NCBI RefSeq assembly: GCF_022568835.1
Contig: NZ_JAKZHV010000006.1
Location: 124,001 to 188,000, forward strand
DNA from: Arsenicicoccus piscis
GTDB taxonomy: Bacteria; Actinomycetota; Actinomycetes; Actinomycetales; Dermatophilaceae
DNA length: 64,000 nucleotides
Direction: 5' to 3'
The translations under genes were made by a program, and so were the position numbers. Shown in pieces: positions 42,926 through 51,513 of the stretch. How positions within the stretch are numbered: position 1 is the first letter of the stretch; the number at the start of each line of letters is the position of its first letter. Under the pieces are notes generated by a model. It did no database searches. It was not told the DNA's origin and worked only from the letters and a program-made list of their open reading frames with translations.

Positions 42926-43045
42926 TTACCGGGTAGGGCGGGTGGCCCGGTGCGGGATGGGGGACTCGGGGAACGCCTCGAGGTAGATCTCGCGCGCCCG
43001 GGCCAGCTGACCGTCTTCGAGGGGTGCGACCTGCACCTCGCTCAC
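42926..43045 (-). pseudogene. Short ORF after metY, possible acetyltransferase remnant
   Basis: A GTG at 43045 overlaps the metY stop (GTGA) and opens a 39-residue frame ending at a TAA (42926-42928). The peptide VSEVQVAPLEDGQLARAREI continues YLEAFPESPIPHRATRPTR, which looks like the first helix of a GNAT acetyltransferase. The rest of such a domain is not found in any frame downstream. A truncated gene or a small real ORF are both possible. Confidence 0.4.
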
Positions 43046-44370
43046 GAGCCGGCCGCAGCAGCCGCGGCGAACCCCTTGTCCAGGTCGACGAGGATGTCGT
43101 CGATGTGCTCGATGCCGACGGCGAGGCGCACCAGGCCGGGGGTGACGCCGGCGCCGAGCCGGTCCTCGTCGGAGCCCTGCGAGTGGGTGGTCGTGGCGGG
43201 GTGGATGACCAGCGACCGCACGTCACCGATGTTGGCTACGTGGCTGTGCAGCTCGCAGCCGTCGACGAACGCGCGACCGGCGTCCAGGCCGCCGACGATC
43301 TCGAACCCGAGCACGGCGCCCGAACCCTTCGGGAGGTACTTGTCGGCGAGCGCCTTGCCCGGCGACCCCTCCAGCGAGGCGTAGAACACCTCGCTCACCT
43401 GCGGGTGCTGGGCGAGGTAGGCGGCGACCTTGGCGGCGTTCTCGACGTGCCGCTCCATCCGCAGGCTGAGGGTCTCGAGGCCGAGCGCGATCAGGAACGC
43501 GTTGAACGGCGAGACGGCGGACCCGAGGTCGCGCAGGAGCTCTACCCGGGCCTTGAGGATGAACGACAGGTTCGCCCCGAACGCGGACCCGACCCCGAGA
43601 TCACGACCGAACACCAGCCCGTGATAGCTCTCCGACGGGGTGCTGAACTGGGGGAACTTCTCGGGGTCGGCGTAGAAGTCGAACGACCCGCCGTCGACCA
43701 GCGCACCCGCGATGGAGGTGCCGTGACCGCCGAGATACTTGGTCGCGGAGTAGATCACGACGTCGGCGCCGTGCTCGAGCGGACGCAGCAGGTAGGGCGT
43801 CGCCACCGTGTTGTCGACGAACAGCGGCACCCCGGCCTCGTGCGCGATCGCGGCCACCCCCTCGATGTCGAGGATCTGCTGGTCGGGGTTGGAGATCGTC
43901 TCGCCGAAGAGCAGCTTGGTGTTGGGCCGGATCGCGGCCTTCCACGCGTCGAGGTCGCCGGGCGCCACGAACGTCGTCTCGATCCCGAGCCGGGCCAGGG
44001 TCGAGGAGAGCAGGTTGAACGTCCCGCCGTAGAGCGCGGCGCTGGACACGACGTGGTCGCCGGCCTGGCAGACGTTGAGGATCGCGAAGGTCGTGGCCGC
44101 CTGCCCGCTCGCCAGCAGCAGCGCGCCGACGCCACCGTCGAGGGCGGCCAGGCGCTCCTCGACGGCCTGCTCGGTCGGGTTGCCGATGCGAGTGTAGATC
44201 GGCCCGAGGTCGCTCAGCGCGAAGCGATCCGCCGCGGTCTGGGCGTCCGCGAAGACGTAGGACGTCGTCTGGTAGATCGGGAGCGCTCGCGCCCCGGTCT
44301 GGGAGTCCGGTGCCTGCCCGGCGTGGATCTGCTTGGTCTCGAACGCCCAGGTGGACGAGTTGTCGCTCAT
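43042..44370 (-). CDS. metY: O-acetylhomoserine sulfhydrylase
   Basis: This PLP enzyme makes homocysteine from O-acetylhomoserine and sulfide. The 442-residue protein is full length. It shows FETKQIHAGQAPDSQTGARA, LPIYQTTSYVF, YTRIGNPT, LLLASGQAATTFAI, VDNTVATPYLLRPLEHGADV and YSATKYLGGHG with the PLP lysine, and the late SLVIHPATTTHSQ. The start is the ATG at 44370. The 170-base leader contains a 14-bp palindrome and several hairpins but no SAM riboswitch that I recognise. metX is not in the window. Confidence 0.94.
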   Translation of the reverse strand: MSDNSSTWAFETKQIHAGQAPDSQTGARALPIYQTTSYVFADAQTAADRFALSDLGPIYTRIGNPTEQAVEERLAALDGGVGALLLASGQAATTFAILNVCQAGDHVVSSAALYGGTFNLLSSTLARLGIETTFVAPGDLDAWKAAIRPNTKLLFGETISNPDQQILDIEGVAAIAHEAGVPLFVDNTVATPYLLRPLEHGADVVIYSATKYLGGHGTSIAGALVDGGSFDFYADPEKFPQFSTPSESYHGLVFGRDLGVGSAFGANLSFILKARVELLRDLGSAVSPFNAFLIALGLETLSLRMERHVENAAKVAAYLAQHPQVSEVFYASLEGSPGKALADKYLPKGSGAVLGFEIVGGLDAGRAFVDGCELHSHVANIGDVRSLVIHPATTTHSQGSDEDRLGAGVTPGLVRLAVGIEHIDDILVDLDKGFAAAAAAGS

Positions 44371-44478
44371 GGCAACGCCTTTCGGGTCAGGAGGTTCTCC
44401 TCGTGCGCGACCCCGCGGTGCGTCGCACCTCGTCACCATGCCCGCGGGCGCGCAGCGTGACCAGGGCGCGTTCGTCAT

Positions 44479-44492
44479 CTGAGACGTCTCAG
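44479..44492. promoter_or_regulatory. Perfect 14-bp palindrome between metY and GNAT gene
   Basis: CTGAGACGTCTCAG is fully palindromic and lies in the divergent promoter region, 109 bases before metY and 51 before the acetyltransferase. A TetR- or McbR-like repressor site is possible. Confidence 0.5.
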
Positions 44493-44542
44493 TTGGGTCT
44501 CTTCGGGTGCCGAGGGGCGGCCCCTCTGGTTCACTGACAGCC

Positions 44543-45031
44543 ATGAGCACCCCGGTCGATCTGCGACGGGCCAAGCCCCACGACGCCTTCGCCGTGGCTG
44601 CTCTGCACCTGCAGCTCGGCCGTGAGCTCGGCGAGGTCCCGGCCCCCGGGTTCCTCGATCGATGGGCCGACGCGTGGCTGCGCGACGTCGACCGACACCC
44701 CGCCTTCCTCGCCGAGATCGACAAGCGCCCGGTCGGTCTGGTCCAGCTGGTGGTGGTCGACGACCTGCCGACGCTCGCGGCACCCGCGGGAGGTCGGCAC
44801 GGGACGGTCACCACGTTCTACGTGTCGCCGACCTTTCGCCGCCAGGGGATCGCGAGTCGACTGCTGCGCGAGGTGCTGCGCTGGGCCGGCTCCGAGGGGC
44901 TGGACCGGCTGACCGGTGACCTGGCCGGGCTCGGGTCGGCGGCGCCCGGCATCGCCCGCCGCGCCGGTGCCCACCCGGTGGGGTCCACCGTCGTGGAGGC
45001 AGCGCTGACGGTGCCCTCGACGTTGTTCTGA
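44543..45031 (+). CDS. GNAT-family acetyltransferase
   Basis: This 162-residue protein has the GNAT order: RRAKPHDAFAVAALHLQLGR (first helix), KRPVGLVQLVVVDDLPTL (central strands), TVTTFYVSPTFRRQGIASRL with the acetyl-CoA loop R-R-Q-G-I-A, and the last helix GLGSAAPGIARRAGAHP. The acceptor is unknown. It is divergent from metY and converges on ackA with a 5-bp gap. Confidence 0.83.
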   Translation: MSTPVDLRRAKPHDAFAVAALHLQLGRELGEVPAPGFLDRWADAWLRDVDRHPAFLAEIDKRPVGLVQLVVVDDLPTLAAPAGGRHGTVTTFYVSPTFRRQGIASRLLREVLRWAGSEGLDRLTGDLAGLGSAAPGIARRAGAHPVGSTVVEAALTVPSTLF

Positions 45032-45036
45032 CAGGC

Positions 45037-46227
45037 CTACTGCGAGACGAGCTCGTAGGTCTGGCGGGCGATCTCGGCCTCCTCGTTGGTGGGGATCACC
45101 AGGACGCGGATCTTCGAGGCGGGGGTGGCGATGTCGCGGATCTCCTTGGAGCGCACCAGGTTTGCGTCCTCGTCGAGCTCGACGCCGAGGATGCCGAGGC
45201 CCGAGACGACCGGGCCGCGGACCTCGCTGGAGTTCTCGCCGATGCCGCCGGTGAAGACGATCGCGTCGACCCGGCCGAGCGCGACGGCGTAGGCGCCGAC
45301 GTACTTTCGCAGCCGGTACGTCACGACGTCGAGGGCGAGGCGGGCGTCGTCGTCACCGGCCGCGCGACGGCGGACGACCTCGCGGTTGTCGCTGGCGCCG
45401 GCGAGGCCGAGCAGGCCGCTGGCCTTGTTGAGCGCCTTGTCGATGTCGGCGAGCGAGAGCCCGGCGACGCGGTTGACGTGCATGGGGACGGCCGGGTCGA
45501 GGTCGCCGGAGCGGGTGCCCATCACCAGGCCCTCGAGCGGGGTCAGCCCCATCGACGTGTCGATGCTGCGCCCGCCCTGGACCGCCGACGCGCTGGCGCC
45601 GTTGCCGAGGTGCAGGACGATGACGTTGGTGTCGGCCGGGTCGGTGCCGAGGAACTCGGCGGCCTTGCGCGAGACGTAGGCGTGCGAGGTGCCGTGGAAG
45701 CCGTAGCGCCGCACCCGCAGCTCGGTGCGCCACTGCTTGGGCACGGCGTAGGTGTAGGCGTAGTCGGGCATGGTCTGGTGGAACGCGGTGTCGAAGACCG
45801 CCACCTGCGGCAGCGACGGGAACATCTCGCGGGCGACGGTGAGCCCCTCGATGTTGGCCGGGTTGTGCAGCGGGGCGAGCGGGGTCAGCTGCTCGAGGGT
45901 GGTCATCAGCGCGTCGTCGACCAGGGCGGGCGCCTGGAACTCCGCGCCGCCGTGCACCACCCGGTGGCCGACCCCGACCACGTCGGCGGTCGCGAGGCGG
46001 GGCCCGGTGCGGTCGAACATGGTCATCGCCTTGGCGAGCGCAGCCCGGTGGTCCGGGCAGTCGAAGCTCTCCTCGACCTCGCCGCTCGAGCCGCGGTGAT
46101 GGATCTTGGCGGTGCGTAGACCGATCGCCTCGACGAGTCCGCCGGCGAGGCTCTCGTGGGTGTCGGTGTCGATGAGCTGGTACTTCAGCGACGACGAGCC
46201 GGTGTTGAGCACGAGGATGGCGGGCAT
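45037..46227 (-). CDS. ackA: Acetate kinase
   Basis: AckA interconverts acetyl phosphate and acetate with ATP. The 396-residue protein is full length, with ILVLNTGSSSLKYQLI at the start, GVGHRVVHGG, VFDTAFHQTMPDYAYTYAVP, RRYGFHGTSHAYVS, HLGNGASASAV, GTRSGDLDPAVP and VFTGGIGENSSEVR. The ATG at 46227 lies 5 bp after the pta stop, so pta-ackA is an operon. Confidence 0.97.
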   Translation of the reverse strand: MPAILVLNTGSSSLKYQLIDTDTHESLAGGLVEAIGLRTAKIHHRGSSGEVEESFDCPDHRAALAKAMTMFDRTGPRLATADVVGVGHRVVHGGAEFQAPALVDDALMTTLEQLTPLAPLHNPANIEGLTVAREMFPSLPQVAVFDTAFHQTMPDYAYTYAVPKQWRTELRVRRYGFHGTSHAYVSRKAAEFLGTDPADTNVIVLHLGNGASASAVQGGRSIDTSMGLTPLEGLVMGTRSGDLDPAVPMHVNRVAGLSLADIDKALNKASGLLGLAGASDNREVVRRRAAGDDDARLALDVVTYRLRKYVGAYAVALGRVDAIVFTGGIGENSSEVRGPVVSGLGILGVELDEDANLVRSKEIRDIATPASKIRVLVIPTNEEAEIARQTYELVSQ

Positions 46228-46232
46228 GGTGT

Positions 46233-48335
46233 CTACTCCTGCGAGCTGGAGGGGCTGGTCTCGGTCGGCGTGCCGGCCTGCAGCGCCGTGATGGCTACCG
46301 TGTTGACGATGTCGCGCAACGTGGCGCCGCGGGACAGGTCGTTGACGGGCTTGCGCAGCCCCTGCAGCACCGGGCCGATGGCCACGGCCCCCGCGGTGCG
46401 CTGGACGGCCTTGTAGGTGTTGTTGCCGGTGTTGAGGTCGGGGAAGATCAGCACGCTCGCCCGGCCGGCCACGGCGCTGTCGGGCATCTTGGAGCGGGCG
46501 ACGCTCGGGTCGACCGCGGCGTCGAACTGGATCGGCCCCTCGACGAGCAGGTCGGGACGACGCTCGCGCACCAGGGCGGTGGCCTCGCGCACCTTGTCGA
46601 CGTCGGCGCCGGTGCCGGAGCCGCCGGTCGAGTAGGACAGCATCGCGATGCGCGGCTCGATGTCGAACGCCTCGGCCGTCGCTGCGGAGGAGATGGCGAT
46701 GTCGGCGAGCTGGGTCGCGTTGGGGTCGGGGTTGACCGCGCAGTCGCCGTAGACCGCGACGTGGTCCTTGAGGCACATGAGGAACGAGCTCGACACGACG
46801 CTCACGCCCGGCACGGTCTTGACGAACTCCAGCGCCGGGCGGATGGTGTGCGCCGTCGTGTTGACGGCCCCCGACACCATGCCGTCGGCGAGACCGAGCT
46901 GCACCATCATGGTGCCGAAGTATGACGGGTCGGTGACCCGGTCGCGGGCCTGCTCCAGGGTGACGCCCTTGTGGGCGCGGGCCGTGGCGTACTCCGCCGC
47001 GAACCGCTCGACGTAGCTCTCGTCGGTCGGGTCGATGATCTGCGCGTCGCCGAGGTCGACACCGATGACCTTCGCGCGGGCGCGCAGGTCGGCCTCCTTG
47101 CCGAGCAGGGTGATCCGGCAGACGCCGCGGCGCAGCAGGATCTCGGTCGCCCGCAGGATCCGGTCGTCCTCGCCCTCGGGCAGGACGATGTGCTTGCCGA
47201 GGGCGCGGGCGCGCGCGAGCAGCTGGTGCTCGAACATCAGCGGGGTGACGACCGAGTCGTGCGGGCCGGCGATCTCGGACAGCAGCGCGTCGACGTCGAC
47301 GTGGTCGTTGAACAGCCGCACGGCGGTCGCGATCTTGCGGTGCGCGCTCGGGGTCATCCGACCCCGGACACCCGCGACGGCGACGGCGGTGTCGTGAGTC
47401 CCGCTGTGCGTCACCATGATCGGCACCTGCGTGGAGAGACCCTCGATGAGTCGCATCACCTGGGGCGGCAGCTCGAAGCCGCCGTTGAGCATGATGCCCG
47501 CGATGGCGGGGAAGGCGGTGGAGCGGTGCGCCAGGAGCACCCCGAGCACGACGTCGGCGCGGTCGCCGGGCGTGATGACGAGCGACTGCTCGATCAGCCG
47601 GTCCAGGACGTTGGGCATGGTCATGGCGGCGGTGACGATGCCGAGGGCCTCGCGGTCGAGCAGGTCGGCGTCACCCGCGACCAGCCGGCCCTGGCAGGCT
47701 GCCATCAGGTCGGCGACGGTGGGGGAGGAGAGCGAGCGGTCGGCGGGGATGACGTAGGTCGGCAGGTCGGACGTGATCTCGTTGTCGGCCAGGGCGGCCC
47801 GGATGGCGTCGAGCTGGTCGGCGGGCGCCCGGTTGATCACCACCGCGAGGGGCGTCGCCACGTTGCTGCGCAGCTCCCACAGGGCCAGCTCGGTCATCGT
47901 GACGACGTCCTCGGTCGAGGGGCCGTCGGCGCCGACCACCAGCAGCACGGGGGAGCCGAGGTTGGCGGCGATGTGGGCATTGAACGCGAACTCGGTCGGG
48001 GACGCCACGTCGGTGAAGTCCGACCCGACGACCACCACCACGTCGCACCGCCGCTCGAGCTCGTGGAAGCGCTCGACGATGCGCGACAGGGCCGCGTCGG
48101 GGTCGTTGTGGACGTCGTCGTAGGTCACCCCCACGGCCTCCGCGGGCGTCAGGTCGGCCGAGGCCGACGCGAGCGCGGTGAGCAGCACGGTGTCCTGCTC
48201 GGGCGTGCTCGCGGTCACCGGCCGGTAGACCCCGACCTTGGCGTGGGAGCGGTTGAGGGCGTCCAGCAGGCCGAGTACCACGGCGGACTTGCCGGAGTGT
48301 CCTACGGGCGAGGCGACGTAGACCGAGGCATTCAC
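46233..48335 (-). CDS. pta: Phosphate acetyltransferase, long form
   Basis: Pta makes acetyl phosphate from acetyl-CoA. The 700-residue protein is the long type: an N-terminal BioD-like P-loop domain (YVASPVGHSGKSAVVLGLLD), a DRTGG middle domain (VVLGVLLAHRSTAFPAIAGI) and the catalytic domain from about residue 370 (KHIVLPEGEDDRILRATEIL, ATARAHKGVTLEQARD, DGMVSGAVNTTAHTIRPALE, LSYSTGGSGTGADVDKV, VLIFPDLNTGNNTYKAVQRT). It is followed directly by ackA. A frame on the opposite strand is long but is a composition artefact. Confidence 0.96.
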   Translation of the reverse strand: MNASVYVASPVGHSGKSAVVLGLLDALNRSHAKVGVYRPVTASTPEQDTVLLTALASASADLTPAEAVGVTYDDVHNDPDAALSRIVERFHELERRCDVVVVVGSDFTDVASPTEFAFNAHIAANLGSPVLLVVGADGPSTEDVVTMTELALWELRSNVATPLAVVINRAPADQLDAIRAALADNEITSDLPTYVIPADRSLSSPTVADLMAACQGRLVAGDADLLDREALGIVTAAMTMPNVLDRLIEQSLVITPGDRADVVLGVLLAHRSTAFPAIAGIMLNGGFELPPQVMRLIEGLSTQVPIMVTHSGTHDTAVAVAGVRGRMTPSAHRKIATAVRLFNDHVDVDALLSEIAGPHDSVVTPLMFEHQLLARARALGKHIVLPEGEDDRILRATEILLRRGVCRITLLGKEADLRARAKVIGVDLGDAQIIDPTDESYVERFAAEYATARAHKGVTLEQARDRVTDPSYFGTMMVQLGLADGMVSGAVNTTAHTIRPALEFVKTVPGVSVVSSSFLMCLKDHVAVYGDCAVNPDPNATQLADIAISSAATAEAFDIEPRIAMLSYSTGGSGTGADVDKVREATALVRERRPDLLVEGPIQFDAAVDPSVARSKMPDSAVAGRASVLIFPDLNTGNNTYKAVQRTAGAVAIGPVLQGLRKPVNDLSRGATLRDIVNTVAITALQAGTPTETSPSSSQE

Positions 48336-48365
48336 GAGAGGCAGCCTAGGGGGTCGACGCCGTCC

Positions 48366-48881
48366 CTACGCCGGCGGCTCCAGCAGGAAGACCGGGATGA
48401 GGCGATCGGTGTTCTTCTGGTAGTCGGCGTAGTCGGGGAACGCCGCCACGCAGCGCGGCCACCACTCGTCGCGCTCGGCCCCGTGGATCTCGCGGGCGAT
48501 CACCTTGCTGGTCGTGGTGCCGTCCTGCAGCAGCAGGTGGGGGTCGGCGACGACGTTGTGGTACCACTGCGGGTTGTCCGGGGCGCCACCCTTGGACGCC
48601 ACGGCCGCGTAGACCCCGTCGTGCTCCACGCGCATCAGCGGCACCCGCAGCACGCGACCCGAGCGCGCACCGCGCATGGTCAGCACCTCGACCGGACGAC
48701 CCTTGATCTCGGCGGCGTCCGTGGTGCCCGCCCGGTCGATGGCCTCCAGCTGCTGGGCCACCCAGCTGCTCGCGTTGGGGGCGGCGGGGGAGTCCAGCCC
48801 GGCCCAGGGGTCGGTGCCCTGGGTGTCGCTCTGCTGATCGCTGTGCTGGTTGCTCTGCTGATCGCTGTGCTGGTTGCTCAC
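48366..48881 (-). CDS. Deazaflavin-dependent nitroreductase-like protein
   Basis: This 171-residue protein is of the DUF385/DDN type (split beta-barrel binding F420). It contains PVEVLTMRGARSGRVLRVPL, MRVEHDGVYAAVASKGGAPDNPQWYHNVV in parts and ADPHLLLQDGTTTSKVIARE, ending with the basic and aromatic EWWPRCVAAFPDYADYQ. The GTG at 48881 follows GGAGG. The first 20 residues are a repeat of SNQHSDQQ units encoded by a 24-bp tandem repeat, which is not part of the fold. The reaction cannot be told. Confidence 0.85.
   Translation of the reverse strand: MSNQHSDQQSNQHSDQQSDTQGTDPWAGLDSPAAPNASSWVAQQLEAIDRAGTTDAAEIKGRPVEVLTMRGARSGRVLRVPLMRVEHDGVYAAVASKGGAPDNPQWYHNVVADPHLLLQDGTTTSKVIAREIHGAERDEWWPRCVAAFPDYADYQKNTDRLIPVFLLEPPA
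48828..48875. repeat. 24-bp tandem repeat, two perfect copies
   Basis: Units at 48828-48851 and 48852-48875 are identical and encode SNQHSDQQ twice at the N-terminus of the deazaflavin-dependent protein. The unit length keeps the reading frame when the copy number changes. Confidence 0.85.
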
Positions 48882-48988
48882 GATGCCTCCTTGGACGACG
48901 ACCTCGGGTGGTCAACCTATCTCGCGGATCGGCGTCTGGTGAAGGGCCGCCGGATGCCCGGGCGAGGTGGGGGTTCTACGATCAACCC

Positions 48989-49537
48989 ATGGCTGACGAC
49001 GTGGCGACCGAGCTGCCCGGCGACTTCGCGGGGGTGCCCGACGCGTTCGAGCGGCTCTGGACCCCGCACCGCGCGGTCTACATCGAGGGGGCGCGGCCGA
49101 GCGAGGACGCGGGGGAGGACTGCCCGTTCTGCGCCGCGCCGGGCAAGTCGGACGCCGACGGGCTGATCGTGCACCGCGGCGAGCTGTGCTTCGTGGTGCT
49201 GAACCTGTTTCCCTACAACCCCGGTCACCTGCTGGTCTGCCCCTACCGGCACGTGCCGCTCTACGTCGACCTCACCGACGAGGAGACGGCGGAGTTCACG
49301 GCGCTGACCAAGCAGGCGATCCGCGCGCTGGAGGCGGCGAGCGCGCCGATGGGCTTCAACCTCGGGATGAACCAGGGCGCGGTGGCCGGTGCCGGCGTGG
49401 CCGCGCACCTGCACCAGCACGTGGTGCCGCGCTGGGGTGGCGACATGAACTTCCTGCCGATCGTGGCGCAGACCAAGGCGTTGCCCTTCCTGCTCGAGGA
49501 CACGCGTCGTCGGGTGGTCGAGAGCTGGCCGACATGA
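48989..49537 (+). CDS. HIT-family protein (AP4A phosphorylase-like)
   Basis: This 182-residue protein ends its core with the histidine triad AAHLHQHVVPRWGGD. Upstream, CPFCAAPGKSDADGLIVHRG contains a CxxC that with later histidines may bind zinc, and VVLNLFPYNPGHLLVCPYRH is the standard HIT strand. The length and CxxC resemble the actinobacterial diadenosine tetraphosphate phosphorylase. In mycobacteria a relative sits upstream of pgsA, which fits this region. The stop overlaps the next gene (ATGA). Confidence 0.88.
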   Translation: MADDVATELPGDFAGVPDAFERLWTPHRAVYIEGARPSEDAGEDCPFCAAPGKSDADGLIVHRGELCFVVLNLFPYNPGHLLVCPYRHVPLYVDLTDEETAEFTALTKQAIRALEAASAPMGFNLGMNQGAVAGAGVAAHLHQHVVPRWGGDMNFLPIVAQTKALPFLLEDTRRRVVESWPT

Positions 49538-50145
49538 CCGGGCGGGCGGACTTCCGGGTGCATGACACCGAGCGGCTGCACCTGGTCGCCGTCGACCGCA
49601 GCCAGCTCGAGGCGGTCTACGCGATCCAGTCCGACCCGCACTCGTGGGACCACGACCCGGCCGCCCGGCACCGGGACCTCGCGCAGACCGGGGCCTGGGT
49701 GGACCGGGCCGCGCTGCGCTGGCTGCAGGGCGGGCTGTCCTACTGGGTGATCCAGGCGCGCCCGCTCCCGACGACCCAGGCCGCGACGACCGATCCGCTG
49801 CGCCCCGACCAGGGTGCGCTGCTCGGGCTCGGTGGCTGCCAGCGCCAGGTGACCGGCGCGTGGAACGTCTTCTACCGGCTGGCGCCGCACGCCCGCGGCC
49901 AGGGCTTCGCCGTGGAGATGGCCCGCGCCGCCATCGAGGCCGCGCGCACCCTCGACGACGACGCACCGGTCGTCGCCTGGGTGCACCAGCACAACGCCGC
50001 CTCCCGGCGGGCGGCCACCCGGCTCGGGCTGGTCGACCGGGGTCTGCACGTCGACCCCTCCGACGGCCAGGAGAAGATCGTGTTCAGCGACCATCCGTGG
50101 CCCTTCGGGCGCGCCGCGCGCGACCCGGACGTGGCCAGGATGTGA
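49534..50145 (+). CDS. GNAT-family acetyltransferase (RimJ-like)
   Basis: This 203-residue protein starts at the ATG at 49534 inside the HIT stop. FRVHDTERLHLVAVDRSQLE and AVYAIQSDPHSWDHDP form the first part, GLGGCQRQVTGAWNVFYRLA the central strands, PHARGQGFAVEMARAAIEAA the acetyl-CoA loop, and VVAWVHQHNAASRRAATRLG the last helix. This is the RimJ/RimL-type layout. The substrate is unknown. Confidence 0.8.
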   Translation: MTGRADFRVHDTERLHLVAVDRSQLEAVYAIQSDPHSWDHDPAARHRDLAQTGAWVDRAALRWLQGGLSYWVIQARPLPTTQAATTDPLRPDQGALLGLGGCQRQVTGAWNVFYRLAPHARGQGFAVEMARAAIEAARTLDDDAPVVAWVHQHNAASRRAATRLGLVDRGLHVDPSDGQEKIVFSDHPWPFGRAARDPDVARM

Positions 50146-50212
50146 CGCTGTCCTGGGGGTGCGAGCGGATGGGAGCGCCGGCAGCCGGATCGGAGCGGCA
50201 AGGGGGAGAAGG

Positions 50213-51504
50213 ATGCGCAACAGCGAGCTGGCCCAGGGCGTGATGCTCGCCCGGGTGCTCTACGGGGAGCGGGCGAGCACCTGGTGGGACGGGCGGGTGC
50301 GGGGCGACCTGCGGGCCCGGCTGCGGCTGGGCGAGGGACGCGCGGACCCCTACCCGCTCTACGAGCAGCTGCGGGCGAGGGGTCCGATGGTGGCGACCCG
50401 ACAGGGGAGCTGGCAGACCGTCGACCACCACGTGTGCCGCGAGGTGCTGCGCAGCCGGACGTTCGGGGTCGTCGGGGTCGAGGGCACGCCGCACCCGGAC
50501 GACCTGCCCGACGTGGACCTGTCGTTCCTGGGCAAGAACCCGCCCGACCACACCCGGCTGCGCCGGCTGGCCGCACCGGCGTTCAGCCCGCGGATGATGG
50601 GGCGCTACACCGGCCTCGTCGACCGCACGCTCGACCGGCTCGTCGAGAACGTCTGCGCCAGAGGCACTTTCGACCTGGTGGACGACCTGGCCGCGCCGCT
50701 GCCCATCATCGTGATCACCGAGATGCTCGGGGTGCCGCTGGAGGACCAGCGCACCTTCCAGCAGCACGGCGTCGCCCTCGGCAGCGCCCTCGACGGGCTG
50801 CACTCGCTGCGGCACGCCCGCGAAGTGATGGCGGCGGTGGCCATGCTGGAGACGATGTTCGAGGGGCTGTTCGCGCTGCGCGAGCGCGAGCCCGCCGACG
50901 ACCTGGTCTCCACCCTCGTCGCCGCGCGCGGTGACCGGATCCGGCCCGAGGAGCTTGCGCCGCTGTGCTCGCTGCTGCTGGTCGCAGGCTTCGAGACGAC
51001 GGTCAACCTGATCGGGAATGCCGCACTCGCCCTGCTCGCCCACCCCGACCAGTGGGACCTGCTGCGCGCCGACCCCGACCTCGCGGGGGCGTGCGTCGAG
51101 GAGACGCTGCGCTGGGACCCGCCGGTGCACGAGACCGGGCGAATTGCGTTCCAGGACCAGCAGATCGGCGGCGTGACGGTCCGCAAGGACCAGTGGGTGT
51201 TCACGCTCATCGGGGGTGCCAACCGCGACCCGGACGTGTTCCCCGACCCGGCGCGCTACGACATCACCCGCTACGCCGAGGGGGCGCAGTCAGGAGTCCG
51301 CTCGGCGGGAACCCCCGCGGGGAGCACCTGGCGTTCTCCGGAGGCATCCACTACTGCATCGGCGCGCCGCTGGCGCGGATGGAGGCCACCCGTGCCCTGC
51401 GGACCATCGCCGAGCGGCTGCCGACGCTGCACCGGGTCGGCCCGGTCACCCGGCGCCGGTCGGTCACCATCCGCGGGCCCCGGCACGTGCCCGTCGCCGT
51501 GTGA
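50213..51504 (+). pseudogene. Cytochrome P450 with a frameshift before the heme loop
   Basis: The ATG at 50213 follows a strong GGGGGAGAAGG. Frame 1 carries GRADPYPLYEQLRARGPMVA, the I-helix LLLVAGFETTVNLIGNAAL, EETLRWDPPVHETGR (ExxR), and VFPDPARYDITRYAEG. Between about 51270 and 51312 the homologous reading changes frame and continues NPRGEHLAFSGGIHYCIGAP with the heme-binding Cys near 51355, to a TGA at 51502-51504. One missing base explains it. With the base restored it would be a normal P450 of about 430 residues. As written the protein lacks the heme ligand. The substrate is unknown. Confidence 0.82.
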
Positions 51505-51513
51505 GGGCGGCTG

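Noticed and set aside
44371..44542. SAM or SAH riboswitch before metY
   Set aside because: Stems are present, but I cannot find the conserved core of the SAM-I, SAM-II, SAM-IV or SAH types by eye.
46971..49166. 731-codon plus-strand frame across pta
   Set aside because: Its composition (Val/Arg/Gly/Asp-rich, no motifs) is typical of the complementary frame of a GC-rich gene; pta on the other strand is certain.
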